A stretch of 64,000 nucleotides of DNA from SIG307 sp964545045 (GTDB lineage Bacteria; Bacillota; Clostridia; Lachnospirales; Lachnospiraceae). Shown here piece after piece: positions 51,132 through 59,627 of this stretch; positions within the stretch are counted from its first letter, which is position 1, and every line of letters starts with the position of its first letter. The stretch spans positions 172,427 to 236,426 of the forward strand of contig CAZJEN010000001.1 of the NCBI GenBank assembly GCA_964545045.1, read 5' to 3'. Under the pieces are notes generated by a model, which worked only from the letters and a program-made list of their open reading frames with translations, did no database searches and had not been told where the DNA came from. A program made the translations under genes and the position numbers.

Positions 51132-53081
51132 ATGAGACAGATTACATCCAAACAAAGGAAGACAGCGTTGTTTGTAACTTGCGTACTGTTGGCGTCTGCT
51201 TTGGGGTTAATTGTAAGATTGTCATATCTGATGATTTTTCATTCGGAAGAGTATGCGGTAAAAGCACAGGAATTACATGAACGAGAACGTAGCATTAAGG
51301 CAGCCAGAGGCATCATTTATGACAGAAACGGTGTGGTGCTGGCGGATAATAAGCCGGTGTGTACCGTATCCGTAATTCATAATCAGATTACCGATCCGGA
51401 ACGGGTCATATCCGTATTGAGTGAAGTACTGGAGCTTTCGGAAGAAACGGTACGAAAGCGGGTAGAAAAGGTATCCTCCATAGAACGTATCAAAACCAAT
51501 GTGGCGAAGGAAACGGCAGACTACCTTCGGAGCTTTGAACTGGACGGTGTTATGGTGGATGAGGATTATAAGAGATATTATCCCTTTGGTTCGTTGGCAT
51601 CCAGAGTCATCGGCTTTACCGGCGGAGACAACCAGGGAATCATCGGTTTGGAAGTAAAGTATGATTCCATGTTGGAAGGGATTCCGGGGAAAATTCTCAC
51701 GTTGACGACGGCCCACGGCACCGAGATACCCAATGCGGCGGAAAGCAGACAGGAGCCGGTTGCCGGGAATTCTCTGACAATCAGCTTGGATGTAAATATC
51801 CAGCGTTATGCGGAACAGGCTGCAATGAAGGTGTTGGAGGCAAAGAATGCCAATCATGTCAGTATTATACTGATGAATCCGCAAAACGGTGAGGTTTATG
51901 CTATGGCCAACGTGCCGGAGTTTGATTTAAACGATCCGTATACGTTGAATGCGGAATATGCAGCGAAGGCCACGGGAGAGACTGTTTCTTCGGAAGAGAA
52001 GAATAATTTGTTGAACCAAATGTGGAGAAATCCTTGTATCAGCGATACCTACGAGCCGGGATCCACCTTTAAAATCATTACTGCTACGGCAGCTTTTGAG
52101 AATAATGAGGTTACGGTAAATGACAGCTTTTATTGTCCGGGGTATAAGATAGTGGAGGATCGGACCATACATTGTCATAAGGTGGGCGGACACGGAAGCG
52201 AGACCTTTGTGGACGGAATCAAGAATTCCTGTAATCCGGTGTTTATGGAAATCGGCGCAAGAGTCGGAACGGAACGATTATATGAGATTTTTGAAAAGCT
52301 TGGATTGATGCGGAAAACCGGAATTGATTTGCCGGGAGAGGCATCGTCTATTATGCATAAGACAGAGAATATCAGAGCAGTAGAACTGGCGACAATATCT
52401 TTCGGTCAGTCCTTTCAGATAACGCCTATGCAGCTTTTGTCTGCGGTTAGTACGGTAATTAACGGTGGAAATGAGATTACGCCTCATTTCGCTATGTATG
52501 CCACCAATACGGAGGAAAATACGGTTAAGACCTACAAGTATGAGGGAGAAACGGGGGTTGTTTCCAAGGAAACCTGTGAGACCATGAAGACGCTTTTGGA
52601 AGCGGTGGTTCATGACGGAACCGGAAAAAGAGCCTATCTTCCGGGATTTCGCATCGGTGGGAAGACCGCAACCTCGGAAAAGCTTCCGAGAAGCTCTAAT
52701 CAGTACATATCTTCCTTTTTGGGATTTGCACCGGCAGAGAATCCGCAGGTGATTGCATTGGTTTTGATTGATGAGCCGGAAGGTATTTATTACGGAGGCA
52801 CGATTGCAGCACCGGTAATTGCTGAGGTGTTTGACGAAGTGTTGCCGTATCTGGGGATTGAACAGGTGTATTCAGAGGATGAATTGAAGTTGGACGGAGT
52901 GGGTACTTTTCCGGTACCGGCGGTTGTAGGAATGACAAAAAGTGAGGCAAAGAAATTATTGGATGCCTATGAACTTGATGAGATTTATTTTTCCGGGGAA
53001 GGGGATGTGGTTACGGAACAATTTCCGGAGGCCGGAACCGAGGTTAAGAAAAACACGAACTTGATTCTGTATATGAAATAG
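51132..53081 (+). CDS. spoVD: Stage V sporulation protein D-like class B PBP
   Basis: 649 residues: membrane helix near residue 20, RGIIYDRNGVVLA, the transpeptidase domain with Ser311 in GSTFK, SCN, and GGKTATSEK, then one C-terminal PASTA domain (VPAVVGMTKSEAKKLLDAYE onward). The third motif reads KTAT where KTGT is usual. SpoVD makes spore cortex with the SEDS protein SpoVE, and the next gene encodes a SEDS protein. Start ATG 51132, with a short-spaced GGAG; the TTG at 51120 is less likely. Could alternatively serve division. Confidence 0.87.
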   Translation: MRQITSKQRKTALFVTCVLLASALGLIVRLSYLMIFHSEEYAVKAQELHERERSIKAARGIIYDRNGVVLADNKPVCTVSVIHNQITDPERVISVLSEVLELSEETVRKRVEKVSSIERIKTNVAKETADYLRSFELDGVMVDEDYKRYYPFGSLASRVIGFTGGDNQGIIGLEVKYDSMLEGIPGKILTLTTAHGTEIPNAAESRQEPVAGNSLTISLDVNIQRYAEQAAMKVLEAKNANHVSIILMNPQNGEVYAMANVPEFDLNDPYTLNAEYAAKATGETVSSEEKNNLLNQMWRNPCISDTYEPGSTFKIITATAAFENNEVTVNDSFYCPGYKIVEDRTIHCHKVGGHGSETFVDGIKNSCNPVFMEIGARVGTERLYEIFEKLGLMRKTGIDLPGEASSIMHKTENIRAVELATISFGQSFQITPMQLLSAVSTVINGGNEITPHFAMYATNTEENTVKTYKYEGETGVVSKETCETMKTLLEAVVHDGTGKRAYLPGFRIGGKTATSEKLPRSSNQYISSFLGFAPAENPQVIALVLIDEPEGIYYGGTIAAPVIAEVFDEVLPYLGIEQVYSEDELKLDGVGTFPVPAVVGMTKSEAKKLLDAYELDEIYFSGEGDVVTEQFPEAGTEVKKNTNLILYMK

Positions 53082-53109
53082 AATATAATAAACGGCAGGA
53101 GGTTGAACT

Positions 53110-54261
53110 ATGACAAAGCCGACAGTGAAAAAAACTGAATATAAGCCGCATACATATTATGATTACAGCTTGTTGTTTGTTACTTTAATACTGGTGTGTA
53201 TCGGTTTGGTCATGGTATACAGTACCAGTTCTTATTATGCAGTAAAGCAAAAGTTCGGTGATGCATCGTATTTCTTCACGAGACAGTTGATTGCTGCGGT
53301 AATCGGAGTGATTGTCATGGTGGCTGTGTCGAAAATCGACTATTTCCTATATATTAAAGGGTTTGGAAAGAAGGAAAATATTCGTCTTATCTATCTTGCT
53401 TATACGGTTTGTATTGCATTACAGCTTTATGTATGGAAGTTCGGTGAAGAGGTAAAGGGAGCAAGACGATGGATTAAGATTCCGTTTGTGGGAACGTTTC
53501 AGCCTTCGGAGCTTACGAAAATATGTGTTATTCTGATGGTTGCATTTATTGTGTATGCGGCACCGAAGCGTTTGGATTCGGTAAAGGGATTTATACGGGT
53601 CTGCATTTTTATCGTTCCTCTTTTGGGATTGGTAGCGGTTGAAAATTTAAGTACCGCAATTATTATTGCGGGAATTATGTTTTTAATTTGTTTTGTGGTG
53701 GCGCGAAGAAAGTGGTATTTTTTTGCGGCCGGACTTATTGCGGTGGCAGGTATCGTTGCATTTATTGTTTTAGGCGAGGGCTTTCGTGTGGCTCGTATTG
53801 ATGCATGGTTACATGTGGAGACCCATGATAACGGATATCAGATTTTGCAGGGATTGTATGCGATTGCTTCCGGCGGATTGTGGGGCAAAGGCCTCGGTCA
53901 AAGTATACAGAAGCTGGGTTTTATTCCGGAGTCGCATAACGATATGATTTTTGCTATCATCTGTGAAGAATTGGGTATTGTAGGGGGCCTTGCGATTATT
54001 TTACTGTATGTACTGTTGTTATGGCGCTTGTTTGTGGTGGCAATAAATGCAAAGGATTTGTTCGGTTCTTTGATTTGTGTCGGAATTATGGTACATATTG
54101 CGATGCAGGTACTGATCAATATTGCGGTAGTAACCAATACCATACCGTCTACCGGTATTGCGCTTCCGTTTATCAGCTACGGAGGTACGTCATTGGTTGT
54201 ACTGATGGCGGAGATGGGAATTGCGCTCAGTGTTTCAAACAGAATTGAATATGCACGGTAA
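53110..54261 (+). CDS. ftsW: SEDS peptidoglycan polymerase, FtsW/SpoVE
   Basis: Lipid II polymerase of the shape, elongation, division and sporulation family. 383 residues, about ten membrane helices: LLFVTLILVCIGLVMVYSTS at the start, KGARRWIKIPFVGTFQPSEL with conserved Arg and Ser, the central loop GLGQSIQKLGFIPESHNDMIFA, and the closing PSTGIALPFISYGGTSLVV. Which of ftsW or spoVE it serves cannot be decided; it follows spoVD directly, which favours SpoVE-like pairing. AGGAGG precedes the start. Confidence 0.92.
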   Translation: MTKPTVKKTEYKPHTYYDYSLLFVTLILVCIGLVMVYSTSSYYAVKQKFGDASYFFTRQLIAAVIGVIVMVAVSKIDYFLYIKGFGKKENIRLIYLAYTVCIALQLYVWKFGEEVKGARRWIKIPFVGTFQPSELTKICVILMVAFIVYAAPKRLDSVKGFIRVCIFIVPLLGLVAVENLSTAIIIAGIMFLICFVVARRKWYFFAAGLIAVAGIVAFIVLGEGFRVARIDAWLHVETHDNGYQILQGLYAIASGGLWGKGLGQSIQKLGFIPESHNDMIFAIICEELGIVGGLAIILLYVLLLWRLFVVAINAKDLFGSLICVGIMVHIAMQVLINIAVVTNTIPSTGIALPFISYGGTSLVVLMAEMGIALSVSNRIEYAR

Positions 54262-54313
54262 CAGATAAGATTTTGAGGCATACTATGACATAGAACATAA
54301 TCCGGAGGTTTCT

Positions 54314-55579
54314 ATGTCATATATATCGATAAAAGGAGGATTCAAGCCGGAAGGAGAAATTCTTCTGCAAGGGTCCAAAAACGCAACATTGCCTATTTTG
54401 GCGGCATCTGTTCTTTGCCGAGGAAAAGTAGAATTGGAAAACTGTCCGGATATTACAGATGTAAGAGAACTGTTACAAGCACTTTCCTTTGCGGGAGTGA
54501 AGAGCAGTTTTTGCGATAAGATACTGGAAATTGATACAACGGAGGCCTTCCCTTGCTTTTTCGGTTCGGTTTTTGCGGAAAAGACCAGAGGCGGAGTGCT
54601 GTTGTTGGGTGCCTTTTCGGGGCGCTTTTGCGAGGCTGGTATGGCATATCCTGGCGGCTGTGTCATCGGAGCTCGTCCTATCGATCTACATTGCAAGGTA
54701 TTCCGGGCGCTTGGGCTTTCTCTCTCGGAGGAAGGGGATGGTGTCCGGGTGAGCGGAACGCCGTTGGGAGGACGGATTGTGCTTTCTTATCCCAGTGTGG
54801 GTGCAACGGAAAATGCTTTGCTGGCTGCGGTTTGTGCGAAAGGACAGACTTGTATCAACGGTGCGGCAAGAGAGCCGGAAGTTGCGGAGCTGTGTCGGTT
54901 CCTGATTTCTGCGGGAGCGAGAATTACCGGCGTCGGAACAAACTGTATTCGAATCGAAGGGGTTCCGTACTTGCACGGAACGCATTACAGAGTGTCGGGA
55001 GACCGGATTGTTGCCGGAACCTATTTGGCGGCAACGGCTATGACCGGCGGAACGGTTACGCTTTCCGGCATGTCCGGTGTTTGTATGCGTGGAATTTGTG
55101 GGATGCTGGAGGCAACGGGAGCGGTTATGGAACGAACCCGTGACAGGATTCGTCTGAAGGCGCCTGCCCGTTTGCGGAGGATACCGATGATAAAAACGGC
55201 ACCGTTTCCTGCGTTCCCGACGGATATGCAATCCCAAACGGCGGCTTTGCTTTCTGTTGCGGAGGGAGAAAGCCGGATTTGTGAGACTGTCTTTGAATCC
55301 AGGTTCGGTGTTGTGCCGGAACTTCGGAAAATGGGGGCGGATATGCTTTGTGACGGGGAATGCGTCAAAATACGCGGTATCAGAGGTCTTTGCGGGACAA
55401 CTGTAAATGCTACGGATTTACGGAGCGGAGCAGCACTTGTTATGGCAGGTCTTGCGGCCGAAGGAGAAACAAAGGTATACGGTTATGATTATATTGCCAG
55501 AGGCTATGAAGATATCTGCGGGACATTTCGTAGTCTGGGAGCGGAAATTGTACTGTGTGATGATAATGATAAGAAGTAA
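54314..55579 (+). CDS. murA: UDP-N-acetylglucosamine 1-carboxyvinyltransferase MurA
   Basis: First committed step of peptidoglycan synthesis; transfers enolpyruvate from PEP to UDP-GlcNAc. 421 residues: the N-terminal QGSKNATLPILAA with the Lys-Asn pair, the mobile loop PGGCVIGARPIDLH with active-site Cys116 (fosfomycin target in the family), VGATENALLAAV, and PFPAFPTDMQSQ. Start ATG after GGAGG. It occupies the position where mraY, murD or murG lie in many dcw clusters. Its composition is somewhat diverged from textbook MurA, so it could be one of two paralogues. Confidence 0.93.
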   Translation: MSYISIKGGFKPEGEILLQGSKNATLPILAASVLCRGKVELENCPDITDVRELLQALSFAGVKSSFCDKILEIDTTEAFPCFFGSVFAEKTRGGVLLLGAFSGRFCEAGMAYPGGCVIGARPIDLHCKVFRALGLSLSEEGDGVRVSGTPLGGRIVLSYPSVGATENALLAAVCAKGQTCINGAAREPEVAELCRFLISAGARITGVGTNCIRIEGVPYLHGTHYRVSGDRIVAGTYLAATAMTGGTVTLSGMSGVCMRGICGMLEATGAVMERTRDRIRLKAPARLRRIPMIKTAPFPAFPTDMQSQTAALLSVAEGESRICETVFESRFGVVPELRKMGADMLCDGECVKIRGIRGLCGTTVNATDLRSGAALVMAGLAAEGETKVYGYDYIARGYEDICGTFRSLGAEIVLCDDNDKK

Positions 55580-55591
55580 CGGAGTGTAACT

Positions 55592-56335
55592 ATGGTAAAA
55601 CAAATTGCGGAAGCCGGCAACAGAATAAAATATTTGATACGTTTTGTTTCTGTTGTCGTAATTATAGCAGCGGTGCTTATTTTGTTTGCGGGAGTGTTTC
55701 GAACGGAAAAGATTACGGTAGAAGGGGTTTCTTATTATACCGAGGCAGAATTTTTGGAAAAGATTTCAAGCGAGACCGCGAGAAAGAATACGTTGTTATT
55801 TCGATATGAGCAGTTTCGACATGGAGAAACACGAGTTCCGTATATCGAGCATTACGATATTCATACGGAAGGAAAGAATGTAATCCGCATTCAGGTATAT
55901 GAAAAGATTTTGGTGGGTTGCGTGAAGGTTATGGGGCAATACTTGTATTTTGACAAAGACGGGTATGTGACGGAGTCTTCCGAAGAACGTTTGCCTAATG
56001 TGCCATTGGTGAAGGGGCTTGAGTTTGACCGGATTGTATTGTATGAAAAGCTGAAAATCCAAAAGGATGAATTATACGATGTTATTCTGAATATTACAAA
56101 GCTGGTCAGGGAATACGAAATACCGGCACAATGTATTATTTTTAACGGAAAAGGCGAGGTAGAACTGGAGGTCGGCGACAACAGTGTTTCCATGGGAAAA
56201 CGGGCTGCGTACGATTTACAGATACAGAAATTGGCGGATATTTTACCGTCGGTTTCCGGGCGGAAACTGTACATTAATCTCTCCGGGTATGAGGGCGGTT
56301 CGGAAGATATTATAGCAAAACCGAAGGAAGAATAA
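55592..56335 (+). CDS. divIB: Cell division protein DivIB/FtsQ
   Basis: 247 residues: a short cytoplasmic part, a membrane helix (FVSVVVIIAAVLILFAGVF), then the POTRA domain beginning ITVEGVSYYTEAEFLEKI and the beta-domain YIEHYDIHTEGKNVIRIQVY. It recruits the division transpeptidase with FtsL and DivIC. ATG start 13 bp after murA, with GGAG. It precedes ftsZ, without ftsA in between. Confidence 0.9.
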   Translation: MVKQIAEAGNRIKYLIRFVSVVVIIAAVLILFAGVFRTEKITVEGVSYYTEAEFLEKISSETARKNTLLFRYEQFRHGETRVPYIEHYDIHTEGKNVIRIQVYEKILVGCVKVMGQYLYFDKDGYVTESSEERLPNVPLVKGLEFDRIVLYEKLKIQKDELYDVILNITKLVREYEIPAQCIIFNGKGEVELEVGDNSVSMGKRAAYDLQIQKLADILPSVSGRKLYINLSGYEGGSEDIIAKPKEE

Positions 56336-56363
56336 AAAAATACATAAAATGTGAAAAAAGTGC

Positions 56364-56392
56364 TTGCTAAATTTACTGTTTCAATATATGAT
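56364..56392 (+). promoter_or_regulatory. Promoter for ftsZ
   Basis: TTGCTA, 17-bp spacer, TATGAT in the 146-bp gap upstream of ftsZ. A further small inverted repeat (ACAAC-N5-GTTGT) lies about 50 bp before the start. Confidence 0.6.
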
Positions 56393-56481
56393 ATAGTATA
56401 GAGGATGGGTCTTTATAGGAAAAATTACACAACATCTAGTTGTTAGGATGGTTGTGACAGAATAAAAGGAGGAGTTGTGCC

Positions 56482-57771
56482 GTGTTAGAAATTATGAATA
56501 ATACCACGGATGTGGCAGCTAAGATTTTAGTTATCGGAGTCGGCGGTGCAGGTAATAATGCAGTAAACAGAATGATTGAAGAGGGAATCGGCGGCGTGGA
56601 GTTTGTCTGTGTAAATACGGACAAGCAGCATTTGAAGAATTGTAAAGCATCTCAGTGTATTCAGATCGGAGAGAAGCTGACCAAGGGACTCGGTGCGGGT
56701 GCAAAGCCTGAAATCGGAGAGAAGGCAGCTGAAGAGAATATAGAAGAACTTACCCAGATTATTAAGGGGGCGGATATGGTATTCGTTACCTGCGGTATGG
56801 GTGGCGGTACCGGTACCGGTGCGGCTCCTGTTGTTGCGGGTATTGCAAAGGGAATGGGCATTCTGACCGTAGGTATTGTTACGAAGCCGTTTACCTTCGA
56901 ACATAAGGTGCGTATGGCAAATGCGGTTGCCGGTATCGAAAAGTTAAAGCAGAACGTGGACTCCTTAATTGTAGTTCCGAATGATAAGCTTCTTGAAATC
57001 GTTGACCGTCGTACTTCTATGCCGGAAGCACTCAGAAAGGCAGATGAAGTTTTACAGCAGGGTGTACAGGGTATTACGGATTTGATTAACCTTCCGGCAC
57101 TCATTAACCTTGACTTTGCGGATGTTCAGACGGTTATGCAGGATAAGGGCGTTGCACACATCGGTATCGGTGCGGGTTCCGGTGAGCAGAAGTGTCTGGA
57201 TGCGGTACATAAGGCTGTTTCCAGTCCGCTTTTGGAGACGAAGATTCAGGGCGCAAGCCATGTTATTTTAAATGTATCCGGTGATGTAAGCCTTATCGAA
57301 GTAAATGAAGCAGCTACCGAGGTACAGTTGCTTGCAGGCGAGAATGCGAACATTATTTTCGGTGCTATGTATGATGAAACCATGCAGGATCAGGCAGTGA
57401 TTACCGTAATCGCAACCGGCCTTCAGGAGAACGGTGCCCCTGCTTCGCAGGTAAACAACCAGTACGGAGCAAAGACTTCGGGAGTATCTCTTCCGGGATT
57501 CTTGAGCCGTGGAAATTTCTCCTCCTCTAACGGTACGGCAAATACCCAGACGGAGCGTGGTACGATGGAACAGTTTGATTATAAGTTTGATCCGAACGCA
57601 GTGCGTCCGAAGCCGACGACTTCCGAGTATAAGCCGGCAGGGACTCCTACTTTTTCCGCTCGTTCCGGCAATCCGATGTTCGGTAAGCAGGATACCACTG
57701 TGGCAGAAAGCGGTGAGGATAAGATAAAGATTCCGCCGTTTATTCAGAATTATTCTTCCAAGAAAAAATAA
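56482..57771 (+). CDS. ftsZ: Cell division GTPase FtsZ
   Basis: Tubulin-like GTPase that forms the division ring and, with SpoIIE and FtsA, the polar septum in sporulation. 429 residues: GVGGAGNNAVNRM, the tubulin signature GGGTGTGAAPV, VDSLIVVPNDKLL, the T7 loop NLDFADVQTVM, and a C-terminal tail ending IKIPPFIQNYSSKKK as the FtsA/ZapA-type docking peptide. Start GTG 56482 with AAAGGAGGAG. Ends at a strong terminator. Confidence 0.98.
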   Translation: MLEIMNNTTDVAAKILVIGVGGAGNNAVNRMIEEGIGGVEFVCVNTDKQHLKNCKASQCIQIGEKLTKGLGAGAKPEIGEKAAEENIEELTQIIKGADMVFVTCGMGGGTGTGAAPVVAGIAKGMGILTVGIVTKPFTFEHKVRMANAVAGIEKLKQNVDSLIVVPNDKLLEIVDRRTSMPEALRKADEVLQQGVQGITDLINLPALINLDFADVQTVMQDKGVAHIGIGAGSGEQKCLDAVHKAVSSPLLETKIQGASHVILNVSGDVSLIEVNEAATEVQLLAGENANIIFGAMYDETMQDQAVITVIATGLQENGAPASQVNNQYGAKTSGVSLPGFLSRGNFSSSNGTANTQTERGTMEQFDYKFDPNAVRPKPTTSEYKPAGTPTFSARSGNPMFGKQDTTVAESGEDKIKIPPFIQNYSSKKK

Positions 57772-57792
57772 AAAGATGCGATTTTTATTACG

Positions 57793-57825
57793 AGGCTGTT
57801 ACACTGTTGGTGTGACAGCCTTTTT
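57793..57825 (+). terminator. Rho-independent terminator after ftsZ
   Basis: Twelve-bp stem AGGCTGTTACAC/GTGTGACAGCCT with one G-T wobble, 5-nt loop, then TTTTT. It separates ftsZ from the spoIIGA operon. Confidence 0.88.
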
Positions 57826-57839
57826 CATTATGCGAACGG

Positions 57840-57846
57840 TGTCGAA
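57840..57846 (+). promoter_or_regulatory. Perfect Spo0A box
   Basis: TGTCGAA, identical to the core 0A-box consensus. Its centre is about 86 bp upstream of the predicted spoIIGA transcription start, close to the distal 0A site of B. subtilis spoIIG. Confidence 0.65.
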
Positions 57847-57869
57847 TTTTGTATTATTGTGCGGTGGTA

Positions 57870-57888
57870 TTTGGGAAAAAATCCCAAA
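57870..57888. promoter_or_regulatory. Inverted repeat upstream of the spoIIGA -35
   Basis: TTTGGGA-N5-TCCCAAA, perfect 7-bp arms, just before the -35 box. It has no T-tract. Candidate secondary regulator site. Confidence 0.4.
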
Positions 57889-57889
57889 A

Positions 57890-57922
57890 TTTACAGAAAT
57901 TGTAAATGAAATGTTGTATACT
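57890..57922 (+). promoter_or_regulatory. Long-spacer spoIIGA promoter
   Basis: TTTACA and TATACT separated by 21 bp. The spoIIG promoter of B. subtilis has an unusual 22-bp spacer and depends on Spo0A to be used by sigma-A polymerase; the geometry here matches. Confidence 0.6.
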
Positions 57923-58790
57923 GGGGATAGAAAGACAAGGGAGGTGGAGCAGAGTAGACATATATTTAGACAGTTATATGGTAACATGCTTCTGGATTCA
58001 TTTCTTATGCTTAAACGTAGTTGGTGCTTTGACGGAGCCAAAACGAGAAAAGAACCGAATGTATAGAATGGTAGCAGTCGCACTGTTGTGTACGGCAATC
58101 GATACAACGCTGACGGTAGTGATGGTGAGTGTGGGGCAATACAGCAGTAGGTTGATTGTGTTCGGAGTCGTGTTTGGTGAATTGCTTTTGGCAGCAAGGA
58201 TTGTATTCGGAAAAAGAAACAGTATACAAAATGGGTTAAGGTTATTGTGCATTACTGCGTTAATGGCGGGAGTTTTTCAGATATTGCCGATACGGAATGC
58301 CGGATTGTTTTGTCTGGCAGGGACAATATTTCTTCCGGTGTTGCTTCGCGGGATTGCAACGATATTCCGGACAAAGCAGACCGGAGTATGGATGTATGAA
58401 GCGAAAATCTGTCAAGGAAGCGAGGAGAAAAGGTTGTCTGCCTTTATGGACACGGGAAACCGGTTGCGGTTTTTCGGAAGTAATCTGCCGGTGGTGTTGG
58501 TAGATGAAGCATATTTAAACGAATGGATAAATGCGGCAGAATATGATATGCCGCAGAAACTTGTTTTTATACCCTATCAGGGAGTAGGTGGAAAAGGGCT
58601 GTTACGAGGCGTTAAACTTCGGTTGGAGGTTATCCTTCGGGAAGGAAAAGCGGTACAGGGAGAGGTTGCGGCTGTGGCGGCTGAACATAGGCTATTCCGG
58701 GGATGCGATTATCAAGTCATATTGCAGCCGGAGGTGTTAACAATGAAATGTGTGACCGATACACGGGAAGGAGTACATAATGTTATTTAA
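57906..58790 (+). CDS. spoIIGA: Sigma-E processing peptidase SpoIIGA
   Basis: Membrane aspartic protease activating pro-sigma-E in the mother cell. N-terminal membrane part with about five helices (conserved start region VDIYLDSYMVTCFWI), C-terminal protease domain with the aspartate in AFMDTGNRLR. The ATG at 57906 is the first canonical start, but the predicted promoter -10 lies inside it, it has no ribosome site, and it adds 16 odd residues. GGGAGGTGG at 57939-57947 points instead to 57954, where the codon aligned with the family start Met is GTA. The real start may be GTA 57954. It overlaps sigE by 11 bp. Confidence 0.9.
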   Translation: MKCCILGIERQGRWSRVDIYLDSYMVTCFWIHFLCLNVVGALTEPKREKNRMYRMVAVALLCTAIDTTLTVVMVSVGQYSSRLIVFGVVFGELLLAARIVFGKRNSIQNGLRLLCITALMAGVFQILPIRNAGLFCLAGTIFLPVLLRGIATIFRTKQTGVWMYEAKICQGSEEKRLSAFMDTGNRLRFFGSNLPVVLVDEAYLNEWINAAEYDMPQKLVFIPYQGVGGKGLLRGVKLRLEVILREGKAVQGEVAAVAAEHRLFRGCDYQVILQPEVLTMKCVTDTREGVHNVI

Positions 58791-59517
58791 AGTTTCGATT
58801 CCAAATCGTTTTCAGTTTCGAATGATTCCGAATTTAACCGCACTTTTGACAGGACAGTATGGAGAAATTCATTACATCGGAGGAACAGAGGTATTACCGC
58901 CTCCGTATTCTCCGGAGGAAGAAGCCAGAATGATAGAGGCGCTGGCAGGTGATGAGAGCGGAGCGGCGCATTCGGATTTGGTGGAGCACAATCTGCGGTT
59001 GGTAGTATATATTGCGAAGAAATTTGATAATACGGGAGTTGGTGTGGAGGACTTGATTTCCATCGGTACCATTGGTTTGATCAAAGCGATTAATACCTTT
59101 AATCCGGGGAAGAATATCAAACTTGCTACCTATGCGTCCCGATGTATCGAGAACGAGATATTAATGTATCTTCGCCGGAACAGCAGACAAAAGCTGGAGG
59201 TATCCATTGATGAACCTTTGAATGTGGATTGGGACGGAAATGAGCTGCTGCTCTCGGATATTCTCGGTACAGATGAAAACGAAGTGTATCGGGGATTGGA
59301 AGAAGAAGCGGACCGGACATCGCTTTTTCGTGCACTTTCCTGTCTGAATGAAAGGGAGCGGTTGATTATTAATCTGCGTTACGGTTTGGAGAGCCGAGAC
59401 GGAAACGAATATACGCAAAAAGAAGTGGCGGATTTGTTAGGCATATCCCAGTCTTATATTTCCAGACTGGAAAAAAAGATTATGAAGCGTTTGCGTAAGG
59501 AAATGATGATTGCCTGA
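58780..59517 (+). CDS. sigE: RNA polymerase sporulation sigma factor SigE (pro-form)
   Basis: Mother-cell sigma factor. 245 residues: an N-terminal pro-sequence of about 27-30 residues ending near YIGGTEVLPPP, region 2 with NLRLVVYIAKKFDNTGVGVE, DLISIGTIGLIKAINTF (core binding), KLATYASRCIENEILMYLRR (-10 recognition and melting), and region 4 YTQKEVADLLGISQSYISRLE (-35 recognition). These blocks match sigma-E of Bacillus closely. It overlaps spoIIGA by 11 bp, consistent with coupled translation of substrate and protease. Confidence 0.97.
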   Translation: MLFKVSIPNRFQFRMIPNLTALLTGQYGEIHYIGGTEVLPPPYSPEEEARMIEALAGDESGAAHSDLVEHNLRLVVYIAKKFDNTGVGVEDLISIGTIGLIKAINTFNPGKNIKLATYASRCIENEILMYLRRNSRQKLEVSIDEPLNVDWDGNELLLSDILGTDENEVYRGLEEEADRTSLFRALSCLNERERLIINLRYGLESRDGNEYTQKEVADLLGISQSYISRLEKKIMKRLRKEMMIA

Positions 59518-59539
59518 CAGAAGATGACAAAAGCTTTCA

Positions 59540-59569
59540 GTATAAAGAAGGGCGCCGTGGTACATCCTT
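59540..59569 (+). promoter_or_regulatory. Possible sigma-F/sigma-G promoter before sigG
   Basis: GTATA, 18-bp spacer, CATCCTT, compared with the sigma-G consensus G-x-ATA and CATnnTA. One mismatch in the -10. Plausible because sigG is forespore-expressed, but short motifs like this arise by chance. Confidence 0.35.
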
Positions 59570-59627
59570 AAATTAACAGTATATGAGTAAATTTCCTCAT
59601 GGTCTGTTAGTACAGGAGGGATGTGAC

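Noticed and set aside
57776..58066. Plus-strand frame of 96 codons overlapping the start of spoIIGA
   Set aside because: It begins before the ftsZ terminator and spans it, and it overlaps the conserved SpoIIGA N-terminus in another frame.
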